Shown in pieces: positions 14,890 through 23,085 of a stretch of 26,625 nucleotides of DNA; the first letter of the stretch is position 1; each line of letters begins with the position of its first letter. The notes beneath the pieces were generated by a model that was given only the letters and a program-made list of their open reading frames with translations, was not told where the DNA came from and ran no database searches. This stretch comes from Chloroflexota bacterium. GTDB taxonomy: Bacteria > Chloroflexota > Ktedonobacteria > Ktedonobacterales > Ktedonobacteraceae. The stretch is from the NCBI GenBank assembly GCA_005879655.1, contig VBJK01000244.1:20914-47538 (forward strand). The letters are read 5' to 3'. Both the position numbers and the translations under genes were made by a program.

Positions 14890-14918
14890 TTGTACCTGAT
14901 CTCACTGTATGATACAAT
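14890..14918 (+). promoter_or_regulatory. Promoter of the Uma2-type nuclease gene
   Basis: TTGTAC (14890-14895), a 17-base spacer and TACAAT (14913-14918). Transcription would start near 14925, about 40 bases before ATG 14964. The 13-base word TATGATACAATTC at 14908-14920 is repeated exactly at 15703-15715 in the RecQ promoter. Confidence 0.55.
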
Positions 14919-14963
14919 TCTTGATAAGATATAAGGCATTGACTCGCGTTAGGAAACGGCATA

Positions 14964-15533
14964 ATGGAAACACTTCACTGGACATCGCAGGATCTGGAAC
15001 TGCTGCCAAATGATGGCAAACGGTATGAAATTATTGATGGGGAGCTATACGTGTCTAAACAGCCTCACTGGGAACATCAGTTTGTGAGCGGGCAGATTTT
15101 TGCCCTTCTGCAAGCCTGGAGTACTCAGACACAGCTGGGTATGCCTAATCTGGCACCAGGATTGATCTTTGCAGATGACGAAGATGTTGTCCCAGATGTT
15201 GTTTGGATTAGCTATCAGCGCTTAACTACCGCACTGCAAGCTGATGGGAAGTTGCACACCACGCCTGAGTTAGTAGTTGAAATACTCTCACCGGGGAGTA
15301 CAAACCAGCGCAGAGACCGCGAAGTCAAACGCAAGCTCTATTCACGCCGTGGCGCAGAAGAATATTGGATTGTGAATTGGCAAGAGCGACGCATTGAAAT
15401 CTATCGGCGAGTAGCAGCAGTTTTGACTCTGCATTGCACGCTTGATCAAGCTGACACCTTAGAATCTCCTCAACTTCCAGGCTTCTCCTGCCGCGTTAAC
15501 CAACTATTCAGTAGCAAACCACTCCAATCATAA
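14964..15533 (+). CDS. Uma2 family endonuclease (DUF820, PD-(D/E)xK fold)
   Basis: A 189-aa protein of the Uma2/DUF820 family, restriction-endonuclease-like proteins that are very abundant in Chloroflexota and cyanobacteria. Landmarks: RYEIIDGELYVS (the family's early Glu), VVPDVVWIS (catalytic Asp), PELVVEILSPGS (catalytic Glu of E-x-L-S), DREVKRKLYSRRGAEEYWIV (conserved Lys, then the W-I-V strand), and the family-typical C-terminal LPGFS. All predicted nuclease residues are present. The biological role is unproven; many copies are thought to derive from transposon-associated nucleases. AGGAAA precedes ATG 14964 by ~8 bases. The gene has its own promoter and ends 2 bases before a perfect 32-bp palindrome. 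Confidence 0.88.
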   Translation: METLHWTSQDLELLPNDGKRYEIIDGELYVSKQPHWEHQFVSGQIFALLQAWSTQTQLGMPNLAPGLIFADDEDVVPDVVWISYQRLTTALQADGKLHTTPELVVEILSPGSTNQRRDREVKRKLYSRRGAEEYWIVNWQERRIEIYRRVAAVLTLHCTLDQADTLESPQLPGFSCRVNQLFSSKPLQS

Positions 15534-15535
15534 GC

Positions 15536-15567
15536 TGACGTTATATGATGATCATCATATAACGTCA
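15536..15567. terminator. Perfect 32-bp palindrome after the Uma2 gene
   Basis: TGACGTTATATGATGA (15536-15551) is followed directly by its exact reverse complement (15552-15567). A hairpin here could end the Uma2 transcript, although the following bases are CTCCTTCTAT rather than a T-run. A dimeric-protein binding site is an alternative. Confidence 0.45.
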
Positions 15568-15684
15568 CTCCTTCTATATCAATCTTCTCCACTTCACACC
15601 CTTCAACATCCCTTCCCCTCACTATATTACCACCAACGGTAATACTTCACCTAACCATATATTTCACTTAAAATACTTCGTCAT

Positions 15685-15713
15685 TTGAATAATGCTTGTA
15701 TTTATGATACAAT
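15685..15713 (+). promoter_or_regulatory. Upstream promoter P1 of the RecQ-PRTase gene
   Basis: TTGAAT (15685-15690), a 17-base spacer and TACAAT (15708-15713). The -10 region shares the word TATGATACAATTC with the Uma2 promoter, suggesting common control or common origin. Just downstream, GTTACG-GGTA-CGTAAC near 15727-15742 is a small inverted repeat. Confidence 0.45.
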
Positions 15714-15794
15714 TCAAGGAACAACTGTTACGGGTACGTAACATAGTCTTACTAAGCAAGCACTCCATGCAATTGAAAAATAGCAAGTCTTCTA

Positions 15795-15823
15795 TTGACA
15801 CTACCATGATTTGCATTTAAGAT
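15795..15823 (+). promoter_or_regulatory. Downstream promoter P2 of the RecQ-PRTase gene
   Basis: A perfect TTGACA (15795-15800), a 17-base spacer and TAAGAT (15818-15823). Transcription would start near 15830, after the TTG at 15824. Translation from this transcript must therefore start later, at ATG 15890. Confidence 0.55.
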
Positions 15824-15889
15824 TTGGCATTATTAGAAGTAGTTCCTTTTGATTGTTTTCGAGATCTTCGGGAAGGGTTGACAACTTCT

Positions 15890-17941
15890 ATGTTGGACAA
15901 ACCAAAGTCCAGGTTCGACCGCTTCTTGGTCGAACGTTTTCGCATTACCACCGGGTTTCATGAGGGACAGCTTGACATTATTGAACATTTAGTGCGGGGA
16001 CGACGCGTTTTAGCTATCCAACGTACTGGATGGGGTAAGTCCCTTTGCTATCAAGTTGCCTGCTTGCGCTATCCCTACCTTACTATTGTTTTCTCACCTC
16101 TTAAGGCTCTGATGAGAGACCAATGCCAGCGATGTGAAGATGTGTATGAGATTCCATCTGCGATAGTTAGCTCTGACTTTGAAGAAGAAGAGAACGAAAA
16201 GACGCTGAAGAACGCTATCTCAGGCAATTTAAAGTTACTATTCATTGCACCCGAACGTTTACGCAACGAACTATGGCAACGCTATGTATTGCAAATGCGT
16301 ATCAGTATGATTGTTATCGATGAAGCACACTGTATTTCTACCTGGGGACACGATTTCCGTCCAGATTATCAGCGTATTGTGAAGCTATTAAACGCTATAC
16401 CAGCGAAAACTCCTGTGTTGGCATTGACGGCAACGGCGAATCAAAGAGTGGAAAGTGATATTCTGGCACAAATGGGCGAGGGAGTACAGGTCATACGCGG
16501 GACCATGCTGCGTCCCAATCTGCATTTACAAGTTGTGCATGTAGACGGCGATGATGAGAAGCTCAGCTATCTAGGGGAGGCATTACCGAACTGGGATGGC
16601 ACGGGCCTTATTTATACGGCAACGCAACGTGACGCCGAATTTGTCGCTACATTTCTTACCAGTCAGGGCATGGTGGCCGAATATTATCATGCTGGCCGTG
16701 AAGATGCTATGCGGCAAATCATTGAACAAAATTTGATGGCCAATCAGTATAAAGTCGTTTGCTCGACTAATGCGCTTGGTATGGGCATTGACAAACGAGA
16801 TATCCGCTTCATTGTGCACTATCACGTTCCTGCTTCGCCCATTCATTACTATCAAGAAATGGGACGCGCCGGGCGCGATGGCAATCCTGCTCACTGTCTT
16901 CTGCTGTATGATCCCGCTGATATGGCCATTCAGGAGCATTTTGTACGCATTGCCAAGCCTGAGGGCAAGCAATATACCAGGGTGTTAGAGCTACTGCGCA
17001 GTACTCCCCAGGGGCTACGAGAGAGCGATCTCATGCGTAGGACGGGCTTAACGCAATCGACGCTACGCAAGATCTTTATGGATCTGGAGGACCAGGCCCT
17101 GATCGAGCGACAGTCCAAAGGTGCTTATGTCGCTACTGGACGCACAGAGGCGGTCGATTTCTCCACCTACGATAGCGTACGTGCACACAAGCTCGATGAG
17201 TTAAGTGATATTCGCAAATATGCTCTACACGATGCCTGCTACATGGAATATCTGGCAACGTATCTAGGCGATCAACCTGGCACATCCTGTGGCGCGTGTG
17301 CGCATTGTCAGGCGAGCGCATTTTCCCCGGTACAGCCATCCGAAAGCGTACGTGGCGTAGTGGCTCAGTTCCTGGAGCGGGATTCTTTGCCGCTGATTGA
17401 GATGCGAACCGAACGGCGCGGTTTTAAGAAGCTTATTCTGCACGAGAATGGTTTATCCCTGTCATACTATGGCACAGGTCGTCTCGGCAAGCTGGTGAAA
17501 GAAGCTAAATATGCCGGGACAGGCACATTCGTGGAAGAACTGGTGACACTTACAGCAGAGGTTATACGTGAACGCTATCCAATTCAGGGGATTGGTGGTA
17601 TAGTGTCTGTACCTCCTACAAAAAGTGGGGTCTTAGTCGAGGATTTCGCACAACGGGTTGCGGCTCAGCTCGGCATAATATATCTTTCAGTGCTGAATAA
17701 AGTTCGTGTTACTCGTGAGCAGAGAGATTGTACAAATTGGCGGCAAAAGCAGGAGAATGTTAGTGGTGCCTTTCGCGTCTATGCTGCTGAACTTGTTCGT
17801 GGACGAACACTCTTACTCATCGATGATATTTATGACTCAGGACATACGTTGCGGGCAGTGGGACAGGCATTAATGTGGGCAGGCGCTCGCACAGTTTATC
17901 CGTTCACCATTGCACGTACGAGGCACTCTGACGATCAGTAA
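15890..17941 (+). CDS. RecQ-family DNA helicase fused to a ComF-like phosphoribosyltransferase domain
   Basis: A 683-aa fusion. The helicase core has Walker A TGWGKS (~46-51), FSPLKALMRDQ, the DEAH box at ~144 in DEAHCISTWGHDFRPDY, ALTATA, and motifs V/VI NALGMGID ... YYQEMGRAGRDG. Four cysteines near 450, 467, 470 and 473 form the RecQ zinc site, around which the winged-helix-like region sits. The last ~170 residues are a type I phosphoribosyltransferase: VPPTKSG, a basic stretch with N-V-x-G-A-F as in ComF, and the PRPP loop LLLIDDIYDSGHTL (Asp645-Asp646). Helicases of this family unwind DNA 3'-5'; the PRTase substrate is unknown. An in-frame TTG at 15824 exists but lacks a ribosome site; GGAAGGG lies 12 bases before ATG 15890. 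A DprA-like gene follows after 23 bases. Confidence 0.88.
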   Translation: MLDKPKSRFDRFLVERFRITTGFHEGQLDIIEHLVRGRRVLAIQRTGWGKSLCYQVACLRYPYLTIVFSPLKALMRDQCQRCEDVYEIPSAIVSSDFEEEENEKTLKNAISGNLKLLFIAPERLRNELWQRYVLQMRISMIVIDEAHCISTWGHDFRPDYQRIVKLLNAIPAKTPVLALTATANQRVESDILAQMGEGVQVIRGTMLRPNLHLQVVHVDGDDEKLSYLGEALPNWDGTGLIYTATQRDAEFVATFLTSQGMVAEYYHAGREDAMRQIIEQNLMANQYKVVCSTNALGMGIDKRDIRFIVHYHVPASPIHYYQEMGRAGRDGNPAHCLLLYDPADMAIQEHFVRIAKPEGKQYTRVLELLRSTPQGLRESDLMRRTGLTQSTLRKIFMDLEDQALIERQSKGAYVATGRTEAVDFSTYDSVRAHKLDELSDIRKYALHDACYMEYLATYLGDQPGTSCGACAHCQASAFSPVQPSESVRGVVAQFLERDSLPLIEMRTERRGFKKLILHENGLSLSYYGTGRLGKLVKEAKYAGTGTFVEELVTLTAEVIRERYPIQGIGGIVSVPPTKSGVLVEDFAQRVAAQLGIIYLSVLNKVRVTREQRDCTNWRQKQENVSGAFRVYAAELVRGRTLLLIDDIYDSGHTLRAVGQALMWAGARTVYPFTIARTRHSDDQ

Positions 17942-17964
17942 GAAAGGGAATACGCACAAGGGAT

Positions 17965-18939
17965 TTGAGGGAACAGGCATGTTGGTTATTGTTGGTGTTT
18001 GAACGTGGGTTATCCGTTCGTATTGTGAATAGTATTCTTGCGCTTTGGGGGAAGCAGCAAGGGCGTACGTTACAGGACTTCTTTGCTGCCGATGTTCAGG
18101 AATGGCGTGCCGTCTGCAATATTAGCGATGATATTGTGCAGAAGCTAGAGCAGGCACGCGAAAAGCAAGTTGCACAGGCATTTCTTGCTGAACAGTTACA
18201 ATATGATCGTATTCAGGTCATTACTGTCCTTGATGCTGCCTATCCTGTCTTGCTCAAGCGCTCTCTTGGCTTAAGCCAACTTCCCCCGTTGCTCTTTGTT
18301 GCTGGCGATCTGAACGTCTTGCACAGACAAACTATTGCGATCATTGGTGCTCGCAAGGCTAGCAAGGAGAGTCTGGCCTTTACTACTATGGCTGCGCGCT
18401 ATATTGCCGCCCACGGTGGTAATGTCATTAGTGGTTATGCGCGTGGTGTAGACTACGCCGCTTTTGAAGGCGCAAGCGGTGGGGAAGGTTATACCACGGC
18501 TGTACTACCACATGGCATACGTAAGTTGAGTAAGGTCCAGTTGCGAGAGCTGCAACCTGGGCTTGAGTCTGGCAAGGTTTTAGTACTCAGTCAGTTTCAT
18601 CCTGTTGCTCCGTGGCAGATGAGCCGTGCCATGGAACGTAACCATGTCGTCACGGCGCTAGCTCACCTAGTGATTGTTGCTGAGTCGGATAAGAAAGGTG
18701 GGACATGGGATGGTGCAAACGAGGCATTGAAGCAGAAACGACCATTGTATGTACGCTCTGCTGAACCTACAACCTCTTTGCCTGGTAATCAGTTGCTGAT
18801 TGCCAAAGGGGGACAACCATTGCCCTGGCCTCTTGAGCAACCAGAGCAAGTCTTTGCTCCCTTGCTGAAGGAAAGCGTCATATTGTTTCATAAGCAGCAA
18901 GAAGCGTCTGATCCTCCCACACAACTTTCGCGCACGTAA
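17965..18939 (+). CDS. DprA/Smf-like protein (SLOG/Rossmann fold)
   Basis: A 324-aa DprA-like protein. An N-terminal helical region (~1-80) is followed by the DprA Rossmann fold: LPPLLFVAGDL, IAIIGARKASKESLAF, NVISGYARGVDYAAFEGA, TTAVLPHGI, VLVLSQFHP, then M-E-R-N-H-V-V-T-A-L-A and VIVAESDKKGGTWDGANEAL. DprA normally binds single-stranded DNA and loads RecA during transformation. It differs from standard DprA (ESDKKGGTWDGA in place of the usual E-x-x-x-x-S-G-S-L-x-T-A), so a specialised role with the upstream PRTase-helicase is more likely. The start is uncertain: TTG 17965 gives the longest frame, but AAGGGA lies only 1 base before it; TTG or GTG codons at 17989-17995 are alternatives. Close spacing suggests translational coupling. 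Confidence 0.82.
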   Translation: MREQACWLLLVFERGLSVRIVNSILALWGKQQGRTLQDFFAADVQEWRAVCNISDDIVQKLEQAREKQVAQAFLAEQLQYDRIQVITVLDAAYPVLLKRSLGLSQLPPLLFVAGDLNVLHRQTIAIIGARKASKESLAFTTMAARYIAAHGGNVISGYARGVDYAAFEGASGGEGYTTAVLPHGIRKLSKVQLRELQPGLESGKVLVLSQFHPVAPWQMSRAMERNHVVTALAHLVIVAESDKKGGTWDGANEALKQKRPLYVRSAEPTTSLPGNQLLIAKGGQPLPWPLEQPEQVFAPLLKESVILFHKQQEASDPPTQLSRT

Positions 18940-18990
18940 AAATGACAATAACAGCTATTACTTAACGAAGTTGTCATCTCAATAGCCAAA

Positions 18991-19329
18991 TCAAGCGATA
19001 CAAGAGTTTGCAACAGCTGAACAATGCATAATCTCAAACGTGAAGGTAGTTCCCGGCTGGATTTTGGCATAGTAAACGCGTGGGCCTGTGGGAACGTACG
19101 GGGCCATATCAGACTCTTCAGCGGTAATTAAGAGCGTACCCTGTGGTCGTAGTAAGTTCATGTGTTGATAGGTGAGTTTGTCAGTGTGAATGGCATTCCC
19201 ATTCATGCTAAGAACCCAGTGGGGAACAGTAGTCTCAGTGGCAGGTGTTTCAATCCAGGCATAGTAAACGCGACCAGCGGGCGGATTGGCAACGTTGTCG
19301 ATCGTAATTTGTACCTCGTCATATGTCCC
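18991..19329 (-). pseudogene. Displaced extracellular domain of kinase K1 (out of frame)
   Basis: From about 19340 down to the stop at 18991-18993, the frame one base off the kinase reads as protein: YDEVQITIDNVANPP, AGRVYYAWIETP, then NLLRPQGTLLITAEESD and GPRVYYAKIQPGTTF. It shares the pattern Y-Y-x-W ... L-L-I-T-E ... Y-Y-A with the extracellular parts of K2 and K3. Adding one G to the GGG (complement of 19327-19329) would fuse the K1 membrane helix directly to L-K-G-T-Y-D-E-V and give a 521-aa protein. No slippery heptamer is present, so mutation or a base-calling error is more likely than programmed frameshifting. Confidence 0.75.
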
Positions 19330-20555
19330 TTCAGGAGCACGAGTCCTGCTGAGCCAAGGATAAGCACAAGAATGAGGAATGCAATCAGCCTGATCTTGCG
19401 TCCTTTGTTGCGCCGTGGCGGTGCAGGCACATCAGCAGGTGCTGGTTGATGCGGTACTGCTGGCGCAGCTGCCTGAGATGGTGTGGCCGCTGGAAGAGGG
19501 GTCGTTACAGCTCGCTGTGGCGGCAGAGCATTGCCAGCTTGACGATATGGACCTGCTGCTGGCTGCTGCACACCGATATGCAAGCCACCTGTTGGTGTCA
19601 AAGAAGACAAGTGCACTCCATTGGCGTTCTTACCAAGTGGTAAGTCTGAAGCTGGAAGGGGTAAGAGGCGCGCGGGTGGCGGCAAATGCATGGCCTCCGC
19701 CATCGCCAGCGTCAGTTCGCTCGCGCTAGAGAAACGATCCTCCGGTTTTTTTGCCAGGCTTTTGAGAATGACCGCGGAAAGTTCCGCCGAGATGTTCGGG
19801 TTAATCAAGGCTGGTGGTGTCGGCATCTCATGTAAATGTTGCATGAGAATAGCCAGGGTATTTGCGCCACGAAAAGGTGTAACACCTGTGACCATCTCGT
19901 AGAGAATAACACCCAGCGAATAGAGATCACCGCGTCGATCACCATGATGTCCTTGAGCCTGTTCAGGTGAGATATAGAGCGGTGTACCAAGCAAAGAACC
20001 AATCACAGTCCTGCTGGCGGCCCCCTGTAAACGCGCAATGCCGAAGTCTGTAAGAACAGGCTCACCCATCGGCTTGGCATTAGGTAGCCGTTGATCGAGC
20101 AGAATATTAGCGGGCTTGATGTCGCGGTGCACCATGCCTTGTTTGTGGGCGTAATCGAGGGCGAGGCTAATGCCCGTGAATAAGTAGAGTATATCGGTAG
20201 CAGGAGGAAACTGTCCTTTGCGCGAGGTAGCGCGCAGATAGTCCGCTAACGTCTGGCCTTCGACATAATCCATCACCATATAGGCCATAGTATCCTCACC
20301 ATCCGCAGACGTGGAAGCTACCTGAAAATCATGGATCTGCACGATATGAGAGTGTCTGAGCGCAGCAATGAGCTGAGCCTCGCGCTCAAAACGAGCCACA
20401 AAATCGGGATTGTGCCGCATGTCTGTACGCAGCAGCTTAATCGCAACATAGCGCCCCAGTTGGGTATCGCGTGCTTTCCAGACCTCGCCCATTCCTCCGT
20501 GGGCCAGCCGTTTCTGTAGCTCGTATTTTCCCAGGTGTCGAAGCTCTGTGCTCAT
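19203..20555 (-). CDS. Receptor-like Ser/Thr protein kinase K1 (frameshifted after the membrane helix)
   Basis: The 450-aa reading frame has a complete Hanks kinase domain (~11-275): GGMGEVWKA, VAIKLL, HRDIKPANILLD, LTDFGIARL, SPEQAQG, and DLYSLGVILYEMVTGVTPF. A Pro/Ala-rich linker (~290-385) leads to a membrane helix (LIAFLILVLILGSAGLVLL, ~390-410). The last ~40 residues are frameshift product with no family likeness; the true extracellular domain continues in the next frame to 18991. The kinase half should be active, but it lacks its sensor. It starts 10 bases after the K2 stop, so the two genes are surely co-transcribed. It is convergent with the DprA-like gene. Confidence 0.85.
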   Translation of the reverse strand: MSTELRHLGKYELQKRLAHGGMGEVWKARDTQLGRYVAIKLLRTDMRHNPDFVARFEREAQLIAALRHSHIVQIHDFQVASTSADGEDTMAYMVMDYVEGQTLADYLRATSRKGQFPPATDILYLFTGISLALDYAHKQGMVHRDIKPANILLDQRLPNAKPMGEPVLTDFGIARLQGAASRTVIGSLLGTPLYISPEQAQGHHGDRRGDLYSLGVILYEMVTGVTPFRGANTLAILMQHLHEMPTPPALINPNISAELSAVILKSLAKKPEDRFSSASELTLAMAEAMHLPPPARLLPLPASDLPLGKNANGVHLSSLTPTGGLHIGVQQPAAGPYRQAGNALPPQRAVTTPLPAATPSQAAAPAVPHQPAPADVPAPPRRNKGRKIRLIAFLILVLILGSAGLVLLKGHMTRYKLRSTTLPIRPLVAFTMPGLKHLPLRLLFPTGFLA

Positions 20556-20565
20556 GGATAACCTT

Positions 20566-23010
20566 TTATAGATACAGTGGTAAGTCTTTTGTTACCATCA
20601 ACGTTGCTAAAAGTTGAATAGCGTAATGTGCCTGCAATATCCCGCCCCTCACCTGATTGGTCGTCGGATTAAGCTGACCAATATAGGCATAAGTCACCTC
20701 ATTGACCATATCATCCAACAAAGAGCCAGCCTCTGCCTGTTGTATCTGTGCAGGATCATCCACCATATGTATGAGTTTCAGGACATCTAGACGCGTCTTA
20801 GTGAGCCATATCTTTGCATTGTTGACATCGTCGAGGATACTCGCCGTAAGCTGACGTGTCTCCGGCGGGATATCGGTGGCTTTTGATACCTGATCGACGT
20901 GTAGTTGAATATGGTCAACATAGCCAGGTGGGTCCACTTCGAGTCGAGCCGGTGACTGAAGCTGTGGTGAAACCGTCAAGAGCGCGACCCTACTCAGAGC
21001 TGGATTAGCAGCATATAGCGTGCCAGGTGGCACATCAATCTGTACATTGGGCTGACCATCCAGGTAATCCAGGATACGCAGGAGTAGCGCCTTTATTAAA
21101 TCCATATCGCTACGATTTGTGCTCGCACCGTGCCAGTCATCGCGCGCGCTAACAGCAGACTCCAGCAGTTTTCCAGTATTTCTAAATGCCCATACATCAA
21201 GTCCTCCCGGAAGGCCCAGAACTTTAATATTGGTCTCATTATAAAACAGATGGCGGATATGTACCAGGGCGCTAAAGCCTTTATTATCACCAGGAATCTG
21301 GTCTTGCGGAATTTCTGCGTAATAACGCCATGTGCTACGATCGCTCGGCGGTGTGTTCATATTCTCATTATCAGGTTGTTCTGTAATGAGTAAACGACTG
21401 GTTGCCGAGATCAAATTATTATGGTCCGGCTCACTGTACAAGTAATGAATATTCCCATTCTGTACAGGCAGATTATTGGTGATCAAAATGGGGGGCTGAA
21501 CTGGACGCGGCGTGCCAATGATATCAGGATTAGGCTCTGGTGACAGATCACCGAGTAGCCAGGCATGGTAACTATTCCCTGCCTGTGGCTGTGGGATAGA
21601 GTGCAAGTCGATTTGCAATTGATCGGCAATGCCCTGTGCCGTTTGTAGATTCAACTGTCCACTGCTCAGATAGAAGGCACGGCCTACCATCTGTGTTAGA
21701 GTTTTTGGCTGTGTTGATAGAGCACGGTATGCAGCGATGCCACCAAGCACAAGCGTCAGTATTGCTGATACTGCCAAAGCGATGTAGAGCCATTGCTGCC
21801 ACTTGACCGTACGCGATGGTGACGGTGGTAGAGAGGCCGTTGGACCAATGGGGGGAAACGGCGGTGGTGCTGTTGGCGTCATCCCAGGTGGCATGACCAC
21901 AGGCGTGAAACCGGGCTGACTAATCGGGTTTGCTAACCCTGGTTGACTTGGCTGCGCTGGCGTCCACTGTGCACCTGACCAGAGGCCCTCCCGTGGCAGG
22001 ATCGGCGTCACGTTAGGACCTGTCCCTGCCAGCCGCATTGAGGAAAACCTTGGTGGCAGTGGCGTGATATGGGTCGGCATCTCCTGCATGTCCGGCGGGT
22101 AGCCAGGGGGTCCTAGCCGTTCCGGCACGGGGAGATTGAGCGCTGCCACAAGAGCCGCAGTCATCGCCGACGCGCTAGAGAAGCGGGATGCTGGATCTTT
22201 GGCAATGCCTCGCATAATCACCAGAGCGAGTGTAGGCGGAATGTTCGGATTGATGAGCGTCGGAGCTGTAGGAGTGGCATTGATATGCTGAGCAAGCACC
22301 TCAACCGCTGTCTCACCACGGAAAGGTGGAACACCCGTCACCATCTCATAGAGAATAACACCCAGCGAATAAAGGTCACTTTGTTCATTGCCAGGATAGC
22401 CTCTGGCCTGCTCTGGCGAAGTGTAAAGAGGCGTACCCAGCTGTGTCCCACTCTGAGTGTTTGTCGAAATGCCCATGAGCTTGGCAACGCCAAAGTCGGT
22501 CAGAATGGGTTCGCCGATAGGATTCTGGGCCGTGTTGCCACGGTCTAACAAAATGTTGGCGGGCTTGATGTCTCGATGGATCATGCCCTTCTGGTGTGCA
22601 TAATCAATTGCCAGGCTAATAGAGGTGAAAAGGTTGACGATCTCGCTCGCTGTGGGAATCTGCCCCTTATAGGAAGTATTGCGAATATAGTCCGCTAACG
22701 TCTGTCCTTCTACATAGTCCATTACCATATAGGCAATAGGAGCACTACTCCCCTCCGTTTCCACTGGTTGGTAGACGCGAAAATCGTGAATCTGCACAAT
22801 ATTGGGATGGTGGAGCGAGGCAATCAGCTGTGCTTCAAGTTGGAAACGCGTGAAAAAAGTTGGATCTTCGCGCAAATTCGGATGCAGCACTTTGATGGCC
22901 ACAAAGCGCTGGAGTTGTGTATCGAAGGCTTTCCATACCTCCGCCACTCCTCCATGCCCTAATTGCTCCCGCAGTTCGTATTTATCAAGGCGCATTGGTG
23001 TCGTACTCAT
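20566..23010 (-). CDS. Receptor-like Ser/Thr protein kinase K2
   Basis: An intact 814-aa transmembrane kinase. The kinase domain (~10-275) has every catalytic motif: GHGGVAEVWKA, VAIKVL, HRDIKPANILLD, LTDFGVAKL, SPEQARG, DLYSLGVILYEMVTG. A Pro-rich linker (~280-405) precedes one membrane helix (~408-430). The ~380-residue extracellular part starts with AFYLSSGQ ... QGIADQLQIDL, then GNSYHAWLLGD, RLLITEQPD and WRYYAEI, a pattern recalling the C-terminal domain of anti-sigma factors. It continues with LGLPGGLDVWAF and a helical region shared with K3. It probably senses an envelope signal and phosphorylates cytoplasmic targets; the ligand is unknown. ATG 23010 has GGAAA 8 bases upstream. It is in tandem with K3 (upstream, separated by a repeat) and K1 (10 bases downstream). 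Confidence 0.88.
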   Translation of the reverse strand: MSTTPMRLDKYELREQLGHGGVAEVWKAFDTQLQRFVAIKVLHPNLREDPTFFTRFQLEAQLIASLHHPNIVQIHDFRVYQPVETEGSSAPIAYMVMDYVEGQTLADYIRNTSYKGQIPTASEIVNLFTSISLAIDYAHQKGMIHRDIKPANILLDRGNTAQNPIGEPILTDFGVAKLMGISTNTQSGTQLGTPLYTSPEQARGYPGNEQSDLYSLGVILYEMVTGVPPFRGETAVEVLAQHINATPTAPTLINPNIPPTLALVIMRGIAKDPASRFSSASAMTAALVAALNLPVPERLGPPGYPPDMQEMPTHITPLPPRFSSMRLAGTGPNVTPILPREGLWSGAQWTPAQPSQPGLANPISQPGFTPVVMPPGMTPTAPPPFPPIGPTASLPPSPSRTVKWQQWLYIALAVSAILTLVLGGIAAYRALSTQPKTLTQMVGRAFYLSSGQLNLQTAQGIADQLQIDLHSIPQPQAGNSYHAWLLGDLSPEPNPDIIGTPRPVQPPILITNNLPVQNGNIHYLYSEPDHNNLISATSRLLITEQPDNENMNTPPSDRSTWRYYAEIPQDQIPGDNKGFSALVHIRHLFYNETNIKVLGLPGGLDVWAFRNTGKLLESAVSARDDWHGASTNRSDMDLIKALLLRILDYLDGQPNVQIDVPPGTLYAANPALSRVALLTVSPQLQSPARLEVDPPGYVDHIQLHVDQVSKATDIPPETRQLTASILDDVNNAKIWLTKTRLDVLKLIHMVDDPAQIQQAEAGSLLDDMVNEVTYAYIGQLNPTTNQVRGGILQAHYAIQLLATLMVTKDLPLYL

Positions 23011-23085
23011 GACGAACGTTTCCTTTTCTTTCTGTATCGGGTAGTACCCAGGATGCTCTGAGCATAGTGCAAAAACACAAGAGCC

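Noticed and set aside
14705..14899. A 64-codon plus-strand frame overlapping HicB that might have been a HicA toxin
   Set aside because: The sequence lacks the HicA fold pattern (no G-x-x-x-x-R-x-x-G-S-H motif) and is a +1 shadow of hicB.
19320..19345. Programmed -1 frameshifting in kinase K1
   Set aside because: No X-XXY-YYZ slippery heptamer and no obvious stimulatory hairpin; a single-base loss in a G-run explains it more simply.
22285..22548. Plus-strand frames within the kinase cluster (also near 24191-24490 and 26190-26498)
   Set aside because: All are antisense to kinase domains, which have clear motifs on the minus strand.
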